Source: UBA5109 sp038148755 (lineage in GTDB: Bacteria > Pseudomonadota > Gammaproteobacteria > Pseudomonadales > Pseudohongiellaceae). From it: 64,000 nt of DNA. Positions 1-8,796 of the stretch are shown one piece after another. The position numbers and the translations under genes were made by a program. Below the pieces are notes generated by a model that did not search any database, was not told the DNA's origin, and worked only from the letters and a program-made list of their open reading frames with translations. Every line of letters starts with the position of its first letter. Positions within the stretch are counted from its first letter, which is position 1. The DNA is taken from the NCBI GenBank assembly GCA_038148755.1, contig JAYQWA010000001.1, positions 1-64,000 on the forward strand. The letters are read 5' to 3'.

Positions 1-101
1 TCTTCTGACTGCTCAAAAGCTGTATAAAGATGGTTAACCCTTGGGCCAAAACCACCGACATCAGGCAGATTTTCAACAGCGTTACTTCTAAAATATGGCA
101 T
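1..101 (-). CDS. N-terminus of an unidentified protein, cut by the window edge
   Basis: An ATG at 101 on the minus strand is preceded by a good Shine-Dalgarno (GGAGG, about 5 bases before the start) and opens a frame that stays open to the window edge, about 33 codons. The visible residues start MPYFRSNAVENLPDVGG. I do not recognise the family. The ribosome-binding site is the main support; the rest of the gene lies outside the window. Its promoter probably lies in the AT-rich stretch 102-375 shared with the 3' end of parC. Confidence 0.45.
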   Translation of the reverse strand, partial: MPYFRSNAVENLPDVGGFGPRVNHLYTAFEQSE

Positions 102-375
102 GGCAGCCTCCAAACTTTCATGCTTGCATTTACGTTCAGCTTTATCAGAAAACACTCACAAAACAGTGATTTTTTCAGAATAAAGCTACAGGACAACCAA
201 AAAACTATTGCTTTTTTTAATCAACATGGATATTAAATCACGCATTTTAAATTTCATTAAGCTATTTATAGATTAACTTACTGAAAATTAATATAATTTT
301 TATAAAAGAAATGAAAAATTTAATATCAGTATGATATTAATTTACTATCGTTTAATTAAGCTAAAATGCAGGCTT

Positions 376-2628
376 TTAGTCTTGCACTTCAACCTTATCG
401 ACTTTTTGGAACCCTCTGGGTAATTTATTGCCGCGCCTGCCTCTCTCTCCTCGATAATGCTCAAGATCCTGCATTCCCAGACTAATATGACGTTTACCTG
501 AATAGATAAAAAGGCGCTGGTTAGCTGTCATTACAGCGATAGCAACAACAAACTCTATTCTTTCAGCTACTCTGGCAGACGGAATATTAATAATTTTATT
601 CCCTTTACCTTTTGCCAGTTCGGGTAAGTCTTTCAACTTGAACATAAGCATTCTGCCTTCATTGCTAATACTGACAACTTCACTCTCTTTGATATCAGCA
701 ATTGGTGCCGGGGCTAACACTTTGCCTCCTTTGGGAACTTTTAGCACTGCTTTGCCTGAACGGTTTTTACTGAGAAAATTCTCCATTTTAGTAATAAACC
801 CATACCCTGCGTCGCTAGCTACTAAATAATAGCTGGATATTTCGCCAATCATTAAGCCTTCAAAAGAAGCTCCGGATGGTGGATTAACACGACCCGTCAG
901 AGGTTCACCTTGTCCGCGGGCTGAAGGCAAAGTATGAGCAGGGATCGTATAGGCCCTTCCTGTTGAATCCAGAAACACTGCACTTTGATTACTTTTACCT
1001 TTCGCGGCAAACTTTAATTTATCACCTGACTTGTAGGCCAGACTCTCAGGATCAAGGTCATGACCTTTTGCTGCACGCACCCAGCCGGCTTCAGAAATTA
1101 CAACCGTTACTGGTTCTGACCCGATTAATTCTGTTTCACTAAATGCCTGTGCTTCTTCACGCACCACAAGGTTGGAGCGACGTTCATCGCCAAAAGCTTC
1201 TGCATCTTCTTTGATTTCTTTTTTAATCAGCGTCTTTAATCTGGCTTTAGAGTTTAAGGTTTCCTCCAGGCCTTTTCTTTCTTCAGCCAACTCTGACTGT
1301 TCAGTTTTAATTTTAATTTCTTCCAGTTTGGCTAAATTGCGCAGCTTTAAATCTAAAATAGCTTCTGCCTGAATATCAGTTAATTTAAATCGTTTAATCA
1401 GCACTTCCTTGGGCTTGTCTTCAGTACGAATAATTTCGATAACTTCATCAATATTCAGAAACGCGATTAATAAAGCATCCAGGATGTGCATCCTGGCATT
1501 GATTTTTTCTAGCCTGTATCTAAGCCGACGGGTAACTGTGGCAATTCGAAATGCCAGCCATTCTTTTAGCAAAACATCCAGGGTTTTTACCTGAGGCCTA
1601 CCATCGACACCGATCATGTTGAAATTCACCCGGTAGTTTTTTTCCAGGTCTGTTGTCGAAAAAAGATGCGCCATTACTGCATCGACGTCGACTCTGTTTG
1701 AACGAGGCTCGATCACGATTCTCGTGGGATTTTCATGATCGGATTCATCTCTCAAATCAACAATCATGGGCAGTTTTTTCTTCTGCATCTGGGCTGCTAT
1801 TTGTTCGAGCACTTTAGCGCCAGAGACCTGATAAGGCAGTGCGCTGATTACAATATCAGCATTTTCTTTATGGTAGACCGCACGGCATTTCACCATGCCC
1901 CTACCTGTCTCATAGAGCTCCTGAATATCTGCTTTAGGTGTAATAATTTCCGCATTAGTCGGAAAATCCGGCCCCTGGATGATCTTGCATAATTCAGCAG
2001 TGCTGGCTTTGGGATTATCCAACATAAAGATACAGGCATCGGCGACTTCTCTCAGATTATGTGGCGGAATATCTGTCGCCATACCAACAGCAATACCACT
2101 TCCGCCATTTAACAAGACATTGGGTAAACGTGCCGGCAGAATAACCGGCTCTTCCAGCTCTCCATCAAAGTTGAGTTTCCAGTCAACCGTATCCTGGCCA
2201 AGCTCAGCCAATAGTACTTCCGCATAATGACGCAAACGGGATTCGGTGTAGCGCATGGCCGCAAACGACTTCGGATCATCGGCTGAACCCCAATTGCCCT
2301 GACCATCTACAATCGGGTAGCGATAGGCAAAAGGCTGAGCCATAAGTACCATTGCCTCATAGCAGGCTGAATCGCCATGTGGATGAAACTTACCAATTAC
2401 ATCACCAATAGTGCGTGCTGATTTCTTATATTTTGAACTGGCTTTCAATCCCAGCTCTGACATGGCGTAGATAATCCGGCGCTGAACCGGTTTCAGACCA
2501 TCACCAATATGCGGCAGGGCTCTGTCATTAATGACATACATGGAATAATTCAAATACGACTGTTCGACAAAATTGCGTAATGCAACCTGTTCCATGCCTT
2601 CTTCATTCAGTGTGATCATATCGGTCAT
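376..2628 (-). CDS. parC: DNA topoisomerase IV subunit A (ParC)
   Basis: ParC is the DNA-breaking and rejoining subunit of topoisomerase IV, which decatenates daughter chromosomes with ParE. The 750 residues match the usual ParC length. The N-terminal part carries the winged-helix breakage-reunion domain, with GDGLKPVQRRI, the quinolone-determining region HPHGDSACYEAM (wild-type-like Ser and acidic Glu) and the catalytic tyrosine in RYTESRL. A coiled region follows around residues 400-480, and the C-terminal third is the beta-pinwheel DNA-wrapping domain. parE lies 56 bases upstream on the same strand, so the pair is probably co-transcribed as parE-parC. The start MTDMITLNEEG fits the family. 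Confidence 0.97.
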   Translation of the reverse strand: MTDMITLNEEGMEQVALRNFVEQSYLNYSMYVINDRALPHIGDGLKPVQRRIIYAMSELGLKASSKYKKSARTIGDVIGKFHPHGDSACYEAMVLMAQPFAYRYPIVDGQGNWGSADDPKSFAAMRYTESRLRHYAEVLLAELGQDTVDWKLNFDGELEEPVILPARLPNVLLNGGSGIAVGMATDIPPHNLREVADACIFMLDNPKASTAELCKIIQGPDFPTNAEIITPKADIQELYETGRGMVKCRAVYHKENADIVISALPYQVSGAKVLEQIAAQMQKKKLPMIVDLRDESDHENPTRIVIEPRSNRVDVDAVMAHLFSTTDLEKNYRVNFNMIGVDGRPQVKTLDVLLKEWLAFRIATVTRRLRYRLEKINARMHILDALLIAFLNIDEVIEIIRTEDKPKEVLIKRFKLTDIQAEAILDLKLRNLAKLEEIKIKTEQSELAEERKGLEETLNSKARLKTLIKKEIKEDAEAFGDERRSNLVVREEAQAFSETELIGSEPVTVVISEAGWVRAAKGHDLDPESLAYKSGDKLKFAAKGKSNQSAVFLDSTGRAYTIPAHTLPSARGQGEPLTGRVNPPSGASFEGLMIGEISSYYLVASDAGYGFITKMENFLSKNRSGKAVLKVPKGGKVLAPAPIADIKESEVVSISNEGRMLMFKLKDLPELAKGKGNKIINIPSARVAERIEFVVAIAVMTANQRLFIYSGKRHISLGMQDLEHYRGERGRRGNKLPRGFQKVDKVEVQD

Positions 2629-2684
2629 AACTGGACTCTTGCTCGATGTTTATTACGGTTCAAATTTACAGATATACAGCCTTA

Positions 2685-4583
2685 TTAAAAATTAGCCTGA
2701 TTTCCTTTGAGTTCAAGCCAATCCTTTCTATCCCCAGCGCGTTTTTTTGCCAGCAGCATATCCAGCATTTCTTTGGTTTTATCGGATTGATCAATGCTGA
2801 GCTGCACCAGACGTCTGGTATCTTTATCCATTGTCGTTTCGCGCAACTGTAAAGGGTTCATTTCTCCCAGTCCCTTGAAACGTTGTACATTTACTTTACC
2901 TTTCTTCTTCTCTGCCACTAGTCTGTCAAGAATTCCCTGTTTTTCATCATCATCCAGGGCATAAAAAACTTCTTTACCAATATCAATGCGATACAAGGGC
3001 GGCATGGCGACATAAACATGACCTGCTTCAACCAGTACTCTGAAATGCTGCACAAACAACGCGCATAACAGAGTAGCAATATGCAGACCATCTGAGTCCG
3101 CATCGGCCAATATACAAACTTTTCCATAACGTAATCCGGTCAAATCTGTTGATCCTGGATCCACACCTATGGCGACTGCAATATCATGTACTTCCTGTGA
3201 TGCCAGAATCTCGCTGGAGTCGATTTCCCAGGTGTTCAATATCTTGCCTCGCAAGGGCATAATTGCCTGCGTTTCTCTATCCCTTGCCTGTTTTGCTGAA
3301 CCTCCGGCTGAATCACCTTCTACCAAGAACAACTCCCCTGCCATCACGTCCTGGGTTGCGCAATCAGCTAATTTCCCCGGCAAGGCTGGCCCTTGTGTAA
3401 TTTTTTTGCGAACAACTTTTTTACTGGCTTTTAATCGACTTTGCGCATTTTGAATACACATCTCTGCAATAAGCTCAGCTTCACTGGTATGCTGATTTAG
3501 CCAAAGGCTTAATTTATCCTTGATAACCCCGGAAATAAAAACAGCACACTGTCTGGATGACAGTTTTTCCTTGGTCTGACCAGAAAATTGTGGATCCAGC
3601 ATTTTTGCAGAAATGATATAGCTACACTTATCCCATACATCTTCAGAACTTAATTTTAATCCACGGGGAATAAGGTTTCTGAATTCACAAAATTCGCGAA
3701 TCGCTTCCAGCAAACCTGTGCGGAAACCATTAACATGAGTGCCACCCTGCGCTGTTGGAATCAGGTTTACATAGCTCTCAGTAATAAATTCACCACCTTC
3801 CGGTAACCATTGAACTGCCCAGTCAACCGCTTCATCATTACCTTCCATTGCGCCGGTAAAAGGTTCTGCAGGCAACGTTTCAAAACCCGTCGTTGCCTGT
3901 TTTAAATAATCGGCCAACCCGTCTTCAAAGTACCATTCATTGCTTTGAGACTTTTCTTTGCTGACAGTGTTATCTTCAAAGACGATGCGCAGTCCCGGGC
4001 ATAAAACCGCCTTGGCTCGTAACAGATGAATCAGTTTGCTGATCGAAACATTGGGTGAATCAAAATATTTTGGGTCGGGATAAAATTTAATTATTGTGCC
4101 GGTATTTCTCTGACCAACACTGTCAATCACTTTTAAGTCACTGGCTTTATCGCCATTTTTAAAAAGCATGTGATAAACCTTGCCATCACGCTTTACAAAT
4201 ACCTCTAGTGAAGTCGACAAGGCATTAACAACAGAAACCCCTACACCATGCAAACCACCTGAATATTTATAATTTTCGTTGGAAAATTTACCACCGGCAT
4301 GTAAGCGGCTTAAGATTAATTCAACGCCGGGAATTTTCTCTTCCGGATGGATATCAACCGGCATGCCGCGGCCATCGTCATTGACTTCAATACTGCCATC
4401 CTTATTCAGGGTCACAGTAATTTCCCGGGCATGTCCTGCCAGGGCTTCATCCACACTGTTATCCAACACCTCCTGAATCAGATGGTTTGGGCGCGTGGTA
4501 TCGGTATACATGCCCGGTCTCCGTCGTACCGGATCAAGGCCACTTAATACTTCAATAGACTCAGAGTTATACTGTTTACTCAT
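2685..4583 (-). CDS. parE: DNA topoisomerase IV subunit B (ParE)
   Basis: ParE is the ATPase subunit of topoisomerase IV. At 632 residues it is the expected length. The GHKL ATP-binding fold shows DNSVDEA (Mg/ATP Asn), GRGMPVD and GLHGVG; a transducer domain follows, then the TOPRIM domain with EGDSAGGSAKQARDR and the metal-binding DADSDG. It ends with the short ParE-type C-terminus (LAKKRAGDRKDWLE), lacking the large insertion typical of proteobacterial GyrB, which separates it from gyrase. It lies just upstream of parC and downstream of the yqiA/cpdA genes on the same strand, the order known in enterobacteria and pseudomonads. Confidence 0.97.
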   Translation of the reverse strand: MSKQYNSESIEVLSGLDPVRRRPGMYTDTTRPNHLIQEVLDNSVDEALAGHAREITVTLNKDGSIEVNDDGRGMPVDIHPEEKIPGVELILSRLHAGGKFSNENYKYSGGLHGVGVSVVNALSTSLEVFVKRDGKVYHMLFKNGDKASDLKVIDSVGQRNTGTIIKFYPDPKYFDSPNVSISKLIHLLRAKAVLCPGLRIVFEDNTVSKEKSQSNEWYFEDGLADYLKQATTGFETLPAEPFTGAMEGNDEAVDWAVQWLPEGGEFITESYVNLIPTAQGGTHVNGFRTGLLEAIREFCEFRNLIPRGLKLSSEDVWDKCSYIISAKMLDPQFSGQTKEKLSSRQCAVFISGVIKDKLSLWLNQHTSEAELIAEMCIQNAQSRLKASKKVVRKKITQGPALPGKLADCATQDVMAGELFLVEGDSAGGSAKQARDRETQAIMPLRGKILNTWEIDSSEILASQEVHDIAVAIGVDPGSTDLTGLRYGKVCILADADSDGLHIATLLCALFVQHFRVLVEAGHVYVAMPPLYRIDIGKEVFYALDDDEKQGILDRLVAEKKKGKVNVQRFKGLGEMNPLQLRETTMDKDTRRLVQLSIDQSDKTKEMLDMLLAKKRAGDRKDWLELKGNQANF

Positions 4584-4659
4584 CTTGTTCCCACTAATGG
4601 CTATTCATACTGTTTATTTTTGACTGAAAAAGGAAATAATTCCGGGTCGTCTTTTAAAA

Positions 4660-5271
4660 TTATAATTCCGCAAACGCTATCATCTCAGGGAGATATTTTT
4701 CAAAACTTTCAAACCTGTGATTACCGCCCTGAACTATTATCTGCTTTGCTTGTGGAAACTTATCCAGCGCCTGTTTGTAGTCCAGCACTTCATCGCCCGT
4801 TTCCAGCAGCAATAAATAATTATCCTGTTGTTTAATATGCGCCTGTTCCAGAGTCAGCAGATATTCAGCATCTGACAGTTCAAGATCAAACTCTTCGCCC
4901 GTGTATAAATTAGTATGATGCCCAAGAAAACTATCTGCCAGACTCTCCTGCAAAGCAACCAAAGGGTTGACCAGTATGGCCTTGCAAGCAAATTTTTCAG
5001 CCAGGTAAATACTGTAAAATCCTCCTAAAGAACTACCAATGAACACCTTTCTGGTGGAACCGGAAATCAGCTTTTCAATTTGATCAATAGCTTCCTCCGG
5101 CTTAGGTGACAATGCCGGAACCAGTAATTCAAGCTTACCCTGGCTTATCAAGTCATCCAGCTCAGTTTGAGCATAATTAACTAAAGACAAGGCCTTTTGT
5201 GATTCCGGAGAGCTAAGAAATCCGTGAAGATAAATCAGGCGAGTGCTTGGATTTAAATCATCACTCATCAA
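4660..5271 (-). CDS. yqiA: YqiA-type alpha/beta-hydrolase (esterase)
   Basis: Small serine esterase of the UPF0227/YqiA family; the E. coli member hydrolyses short acyl-CoA and ester substrates, but the physiological substrate is unknown. The 203-residue protein has the oxyanion-side motif LIYLHGFLSSP near the N-terminus, the nucleophile elbow GSSLGG (Ser around residue 79), an acidic residue in GDEVLDY and the catalytic His in GGNHRFESF near the C-terminus. It starts at MMSDDLNPSTR, 24 bases after the cpdA stop, and lies between cpdA and parE on the same strand, exactly the E. coli gene order, which supports the assignment. Confidence 0.92.
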   Translation of the reverse strand: MMSDDLNPSTRLIYLHGFLSSPESQKALSLVNYAQTELDDLISQGKLELLVPALSPKPEEAIDQIEKLISGSTRKVFIGSSLGGFYSIYLAEKFACKAILVNPLVALQESLADSFLGHHTNLYTGEEFDLELSDAEYLLTLEQAHIKQQDNYLLLLETGDEVLDYKQALDKFPQAKQIIVQGGNHRFESFEKYLPEMIAFAEL

Positions 5272-5295
5272 TCGAATGTAATCTCAATAACTTTT

Positions 5296-6123
5296 TCAAT
5301 AGCCTTTGCTGCTAACATCCAGTTTATATTTCTTGCCAACCACACGACGCACACCTGTAGCAACCGTACCATCACTATGCAAACTCAGCCACCTGTACCC
5401 AGGATTTTCTTTATCCAGCGAAAAGTAGTCATGTTCCGGGTGAAACTGGATACTGGTGGAAGGCGCTCCCAGCATCAACACTTTTTTTCTTGATGTCTTG
5501 AAATCCTGGTGAATATGACCAAAAACAACGGCTTTTATTTTTTGATAGGCATCGATGATGTCGAAAAAGTCCTCGGTATTTTGTAATGAGTGATTTTGTA
5601 GCCACTCGGCATTAACTGGCACAGGGTTGTGATGAATGGCAACTAGAATATAACGGTCTTCACTTTGCATGGTATCGAGCTCAACCTTCAGATGGGTCAA
5701 CTCCTGTTCCGACAACATGCCATAAATGTGCCCTTCAACACATGAATTGAGCATGATAATGCCCCAATTCCCAAATCTGAATGATTTTTGGAGTACTTCT
5801 TTCTTTTTACTAAGCGCCTTCTCCATGCTGGCCATGATGTCGTGGTTTCCAGGAATCCATAAATGTGGCGCTCCCAGTTCCTCTATATGCGAAGCAAAAC
5901 GACTGTACGCTTCCCGACTGGCATCCTGCGCGATATCGCCAGTACACAGAATACAGTCAAGCTCTTCTTCATGTTCTTTAACCAGCTCAATGACATCTTC
6001 CAGGCCTTCCTGGCAATTCATGCCAACAAGCTCCATGGCTTTATCGGAGAACAAATGAGGATCCGTTATCTGAATGACTCGATAAGATTCTGTATTTTTT
6101 GTCTTGGGCAAGTTCTTATCCAA
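5296..6123 (-). CDS. cpdA: 3',5'-cyclic AMP phosphodiesterase (CpdA-like)
   Basis: Class III cyclic-nucleotide phosphodiesterase expected to hydrolyse cAMP to AMP and so tune CRP signalling. All five metallophosphoesterase metal-binding blocks are present in order: ITDPHLF, GDIAQD, GNHD, AIHHNP and GHIHQD. Length 275 residues, typical. The best start appears to be TTG at 6123; the next ATG lies beyond the first metal motif, so a TTG start is forced unless the gene begins slightly upstream. It sits between yqiB (28 bases upstream) and yqiA (24 bases downstream), the conserved arrangement. A Ser/Thr phosphatase is possible but less likely given the synteny. Confidence 0.92.
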   Translation of the reverse strand: MDKNLPKTKNTESYRVIQITDPHLFSDKAMELVGMNCQEGLEDVIELVKEHEEELDCILCTGDIAQDASREAYSRFASHIEELGAPHLWIPGNHDIMASMEKALSKKKEVLQKSFRFGNWGIIMLNSCVEGHIYGMLSEQELTHLKVELDTMQSEDRYILVAIHHNPVPVNAEWLQNHSLQNTEDFFDIIDAYQKIKAVVFGHIHQDFKTSRKKVLMLGAPSTSIQFHPEHDYFSLDKENPGYRWLSLHSDGTVATGVRRVVGKKYKLDVSSKGY

Positions 6124-6151
6124 ATAGACTTTTATTTCAAGTCGCTACTCA

Positions 6152-6679
6152 TCAAGCTGCAGTCTTTGCTGGTAGATTTTCCGCCAAAGAAACATTGGAA
6201 CACAAGCCTTCTCTTAGGCAAAAGCTCAGCCATTCACCCAAGAAAAAATTTATCTGCTCTTTTTCATCCGCCTGATACATATGCTTATTCGGCAAGGGAT
6301 ATCTGGCTCTAAAATATCGGGCTTGCTGATAGGAAATAACCTCAGCGGTCTTTGCATCATGGTACATTCTGACCAGCATTTCAGGTGCTTGATAATATTC
6401 AGCTTTAGCAGAACCCAACTGCTCAAAGGCATTAACGATACGAATCGTGCTGGTGTACTTGAAACTTTCAATGACTTCTATTGTTGTTAAAAACTGATTT
6501 CGGCCTTTCACCCCACCACTTATTCTACTAGTGTTTAAGCCAAGCTCTGTGGCAAAGCTAATCTCACGTTTAAGCCCTTGCTGTAAATTCGGTAACAATT
6601 GAAGAATGCGAATGAAATTAGCGTCACAAACTGCCATCTGTGCGCTTAAATCTATGGAATAAGGCCTCTTTAAATTCAT
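6152..6679 (-). CDS. DUF1249 family protein (YqiB-like)
   Basis: Conserved protein of unknown function in the DUF1249 family, found with cpdA and yqiA across Gammaproteobacteria. The 175 residues show the family signature: EMLVRMYHDAKTAEVISYQ, then RYPLPNKHMYQADEKEQIN and FLGEWLSFCL. No catalytic motif or membrane segment is visible. It would be the first gene of the leftward yqiB-cpdA-yqiA-parE-parC run. In E. coli a NudF ADP-ribose pyrophosphatase gene lies between yqiB and tolC; here that gene is missing and the 725-base gap to tolC holds only a short putative peptide. Confidence 0.9.
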   Translation of the reverse strand: MNLKRPYSIDLSAQMAVCDANFIRILQLLPNLQQGLKREISFATELGLNTSRISGGVKGRNQFLTTIEVIESFKYTSTIRIVNAFEQLGSAKAEYYQAPEMLVRMYHDAKTAEVISYQQARYFRARYPLPNKHMYQADEKEQINFFLGEWLSFCLREGLCSNVSLAENLPAKTAA

Positions 6680-6947
6680 CTACTTCTACCTATCAAGGCT
6701 GCCTTCTAACTTTTTTCGGATGCTGACATATTACCGGCAAAACCGCCCTGAAACCATAGCCAAAACTGATGTATTAAACAAGCCTGAAGCCCATCAGCTT
6801 CCTTTGTCAGCTACTACAACACTCACCAGAAACACGCACTCATACGTTATTCAAACTATTTTCACTAGAAGAACGTCTTAGCAACTGAGAAGCAACTAAT
6901 AACTCTATCCAAAGTTTTTTATTTACTACTTTTGAGGATTTAGCCAA

Positions 6948-7049
6948 ATGAAAAAGTTACTTTTAACCATTGAAAACATCCTATTAGGTTTATGCCTTAC
7001 TCTGATTATTTTCAGCATTCCCATAATCACAGTGACTTTATCTGTGTAA
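6948..7049 (+). CDS. Putative 33-residue single-span membrane peptide
   Basis: ATG at 6948 is preceded by a plausible ribosome-binding site (GAGG about 10 bases upstream) and opens a 33-codon frame ending in TAA at 7047-7049. The peptide starts MKKLLLTIENILLG and is almost entirely hydrophobic afterwards, consistent with one transmembrane helix with a positive N-terminus. I recognise no family. It lies between divergent yqiB and tolC where nudF usually is. The call rests on the start context and composition only; it could be chance. Confidence 0.35.
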   Translation: MKKLLLTIENILLGLCLTLIIFSIPIITVTLSV

Positions 7050-7404
7050 TACCCCTTTATATGGGGAAATAAACCAGATCCCAAAACCAAGACCGCCAGC
7101 GCTTATATATAACTTACTGAATTTAATAAATTTTATTTATTGGCACAGCTATTGCTTTGCATAAGAGGGTATAAAAAGGACAAACATTTGCCAATTTCAG
7201 ATAGACAGGTACGCTCGCAGATAAAAAGTAAGTTTAAAAAAGCATTTGCAGAAGAAATGCATTCTGCTTCAAGCTATAATTTGTCACAGGAAATAATAAA
7301 AAGGACTCGCCTGGAATTTGTAAAATTCCCTGATACCTGCACCGTAACCAATTCTGAAATTTTTTATTAACCCTTGAATCGTTTATGCAAGCACTGGAGA
7401 AATA
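7050..7404. other. Non-coding stretch upstream of tolC
   Basis: I see no convincing gene here. A 76-codon frame from a TTG at 7140 exists, but it has no ribosome-binding site and no recognisable family, so I do not call it. A short inverted repeat (GGAATTT/AAATTCC, around 7313-7330) lies just upstream of tolC. The tolC promoter is probably in this stretch; tolC itself has a good GGAGA ribosome-binding site just before its ATG. Confidence 0.5.
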
Positions 7405-8796
7405 ATGAAAATGCCAAGCTCCAACCTTCGTTTAATTAAATCACTTAACAAAATTAGCATCGGAGCACTTTGCCTGTTCCTGATCAGCTCCCCGGTGCGG
7501 GCGGATGATCTGCTTGAGATTTTCAACCTCGCAGTAGCCGGAGATCCACAGATCCGCCAGGCGCGTGCTGAGTTTAATGCCACCCACACCAATGTCGCGC
7601 AAGGTTTGTCCCAGCTATTGCCTGAAGTAAACCTCACAGCCAATACCTCACGTCAGGCACAGGGCCCGTCAACAGCACCACCAGGCTCTCCATTTCCAGC
7701 CTACTCCTATGCCAATGGCTTTAATTCAAAAAGTTACGGCTTGAATATCCGACAGAATCTGCTGAATTTTCAGGCCTGGTACTCTTACCGCTCTATTCGT
7801 AAGGCCGATGAAGCCGCTGCAACCAATCTTGCCCGTTCTGAACAGGAATTGATCCAGCGTGTAGCCAGCGCGTATTTTGACGTATTGCGCAGTAAGGACA
7901 ATCTGGCAACTTTTGAGGCTGAACTGGAGGCCAGTGCCCGAATTCTGGAACAGCAACAGGAACGCTTTGCTGTAGGACTGGCGCCTATCACCGATGTCTA
8001 TGACAGTCAGGCTAACTATGACCTGGCCCGGGTGAATTTACTCGTAGAACAAAACACCCTGAATCAGCGCTATGAAGCATTGGAAGCCATTACCGGCCGT
8101 CAGCACAGTGATGTATCAGACCTTAGTGAAGACTTTCCTATTGAGCCTTTGGTGCCAAGCACCTTGGAAGAATGGGTAATGACAGCCAATCAGAATAATC
8201 TGGATGTACGGGCGGCCCGCCTAACGATGGAATCCAGGGAATTTGAAGCAGATGCTGCCAAAGCCGCAATGTATCCTACGCTGGATATTATGGCTGGCTA
8301 TAACTGGACTGAAACCGGCGGTATCAACTTCTTTAATCTCACTGGTGCTGGCGGTGATGCTGTCAATGAAAACGCCAATGTCACGCTTAACTTCAGCATC
8401 CCAATCTTTGCCGGTGGTCTTAACCGGGCTCAGGAACGACAGGCTTTCTATAATCTGGATGCCAGCGAAGAGGCTTTACTGAACACTCAGCGCACCAGCA
8501 CCCAGAGTGCACGTAACAGTTATCGCAATGTTGAAAATGATGTACTGACTATTGCTGCCAGAGAGCAGGCCGTCATTTCTGCACAAAGTCAGCTGGAAGC
8601 AACACAAGCAGGACTGGAGGCCGGCACCAGAAACATTGTCGATGTGGTTACCGCCCAGCGTTTACTGTTTCAGACCATGCGGGATTATGCCAATGCACGT
8701 TACACTTATGTAATTAACACCTTAAATCTGAAACAGGCTGCTGGCTTATTAAGCCCGCAGGATATTATTGATCTGAATGAGTGGCTTGTAGAATAA
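7405..8796 (+). CDS. tolC: TolC family outer membrane efflux channel
   Basis: Trimeric outer-membrane channel used by tripartite efflux pumps and type I secretion. The 463-residue protein has a signal peptide (MKMPSSNLRLIKS followed by a hydrophobic stretch ending SSPVRA, mature ADDLLEIF), then two repeated outer-membrane-efflux domains, each with alpha-helical barrel segments rich in Ala/Gln/Glu and short beta-barrel strands (for example YSYANGFNSKSYGLNIRQNL and ENANVTLNFSIPIFAGG). The C-terminal VDVVTAQRLLFQTMRDYANARYTY is a typical TolC helix, quoted here as the block near residues 413-437. Synteny with yqiB supports TolC itself over other OMF proteins. Its 3' end overlaps convergent waaA by 32 bases. 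Confidence 0.93.
   Translation: MKMPSSNLRLIKSLNKISIGALCLFLISSPVRADDLLEIFNLAVAGDPQIRQARAEFNATHTNVAQGLSQLLPEVNLTANTSRQAQGPSTAPPGSPFPAYSYANGFNSKSYGLNIRQNLLNFQAWYSYRSIRKADEAAATNLARSEQELIQRVASAYFDVLRSKDNLATFEAELEASARILEQQQERFAVGLAPITDVYDSQANYDLARVNLLVEQNTLNQRYEALEAITGRQHSDVSDLSEDFPIEPLVPSTLEEWVMTANQNNLDVRAARLTMESREFEADAAKAAMYPTLDIMAGYNWTETGGINFFNLTGAGGDAVNENANVTLNFSIPIFAGGLNRAQERQAFYNLDASEEALLNTQRTSTQSARNSYRNVENDVLTIAAREQAVISAQSQLEATQAGLEAGTRNIVDVVTAQRLLFQTMRDYANARYTYVINTLNLKQAAGLLSPQDIIDLNEWLVE

Noticed and set aside
30..236. 68-codon plus-strand frame at the left edge
   Set aside because: It overlaps, on the opposite strand, a frame with a good ribosome-binding site (1-101); composition is AT-driven and no family is recognisable.
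5863..6312. 149-codon plus-strand frame across cpdA and yqiB
   Set aside because: Spans two well-supported minus-strand genes and has no family signature.
7140..7370. 76-codon frame from a TTG upstream of tolC
   Set aside because: No ribosome-binding site, rare start codon, no recognisable family; likely chance in an AT-rich gap.
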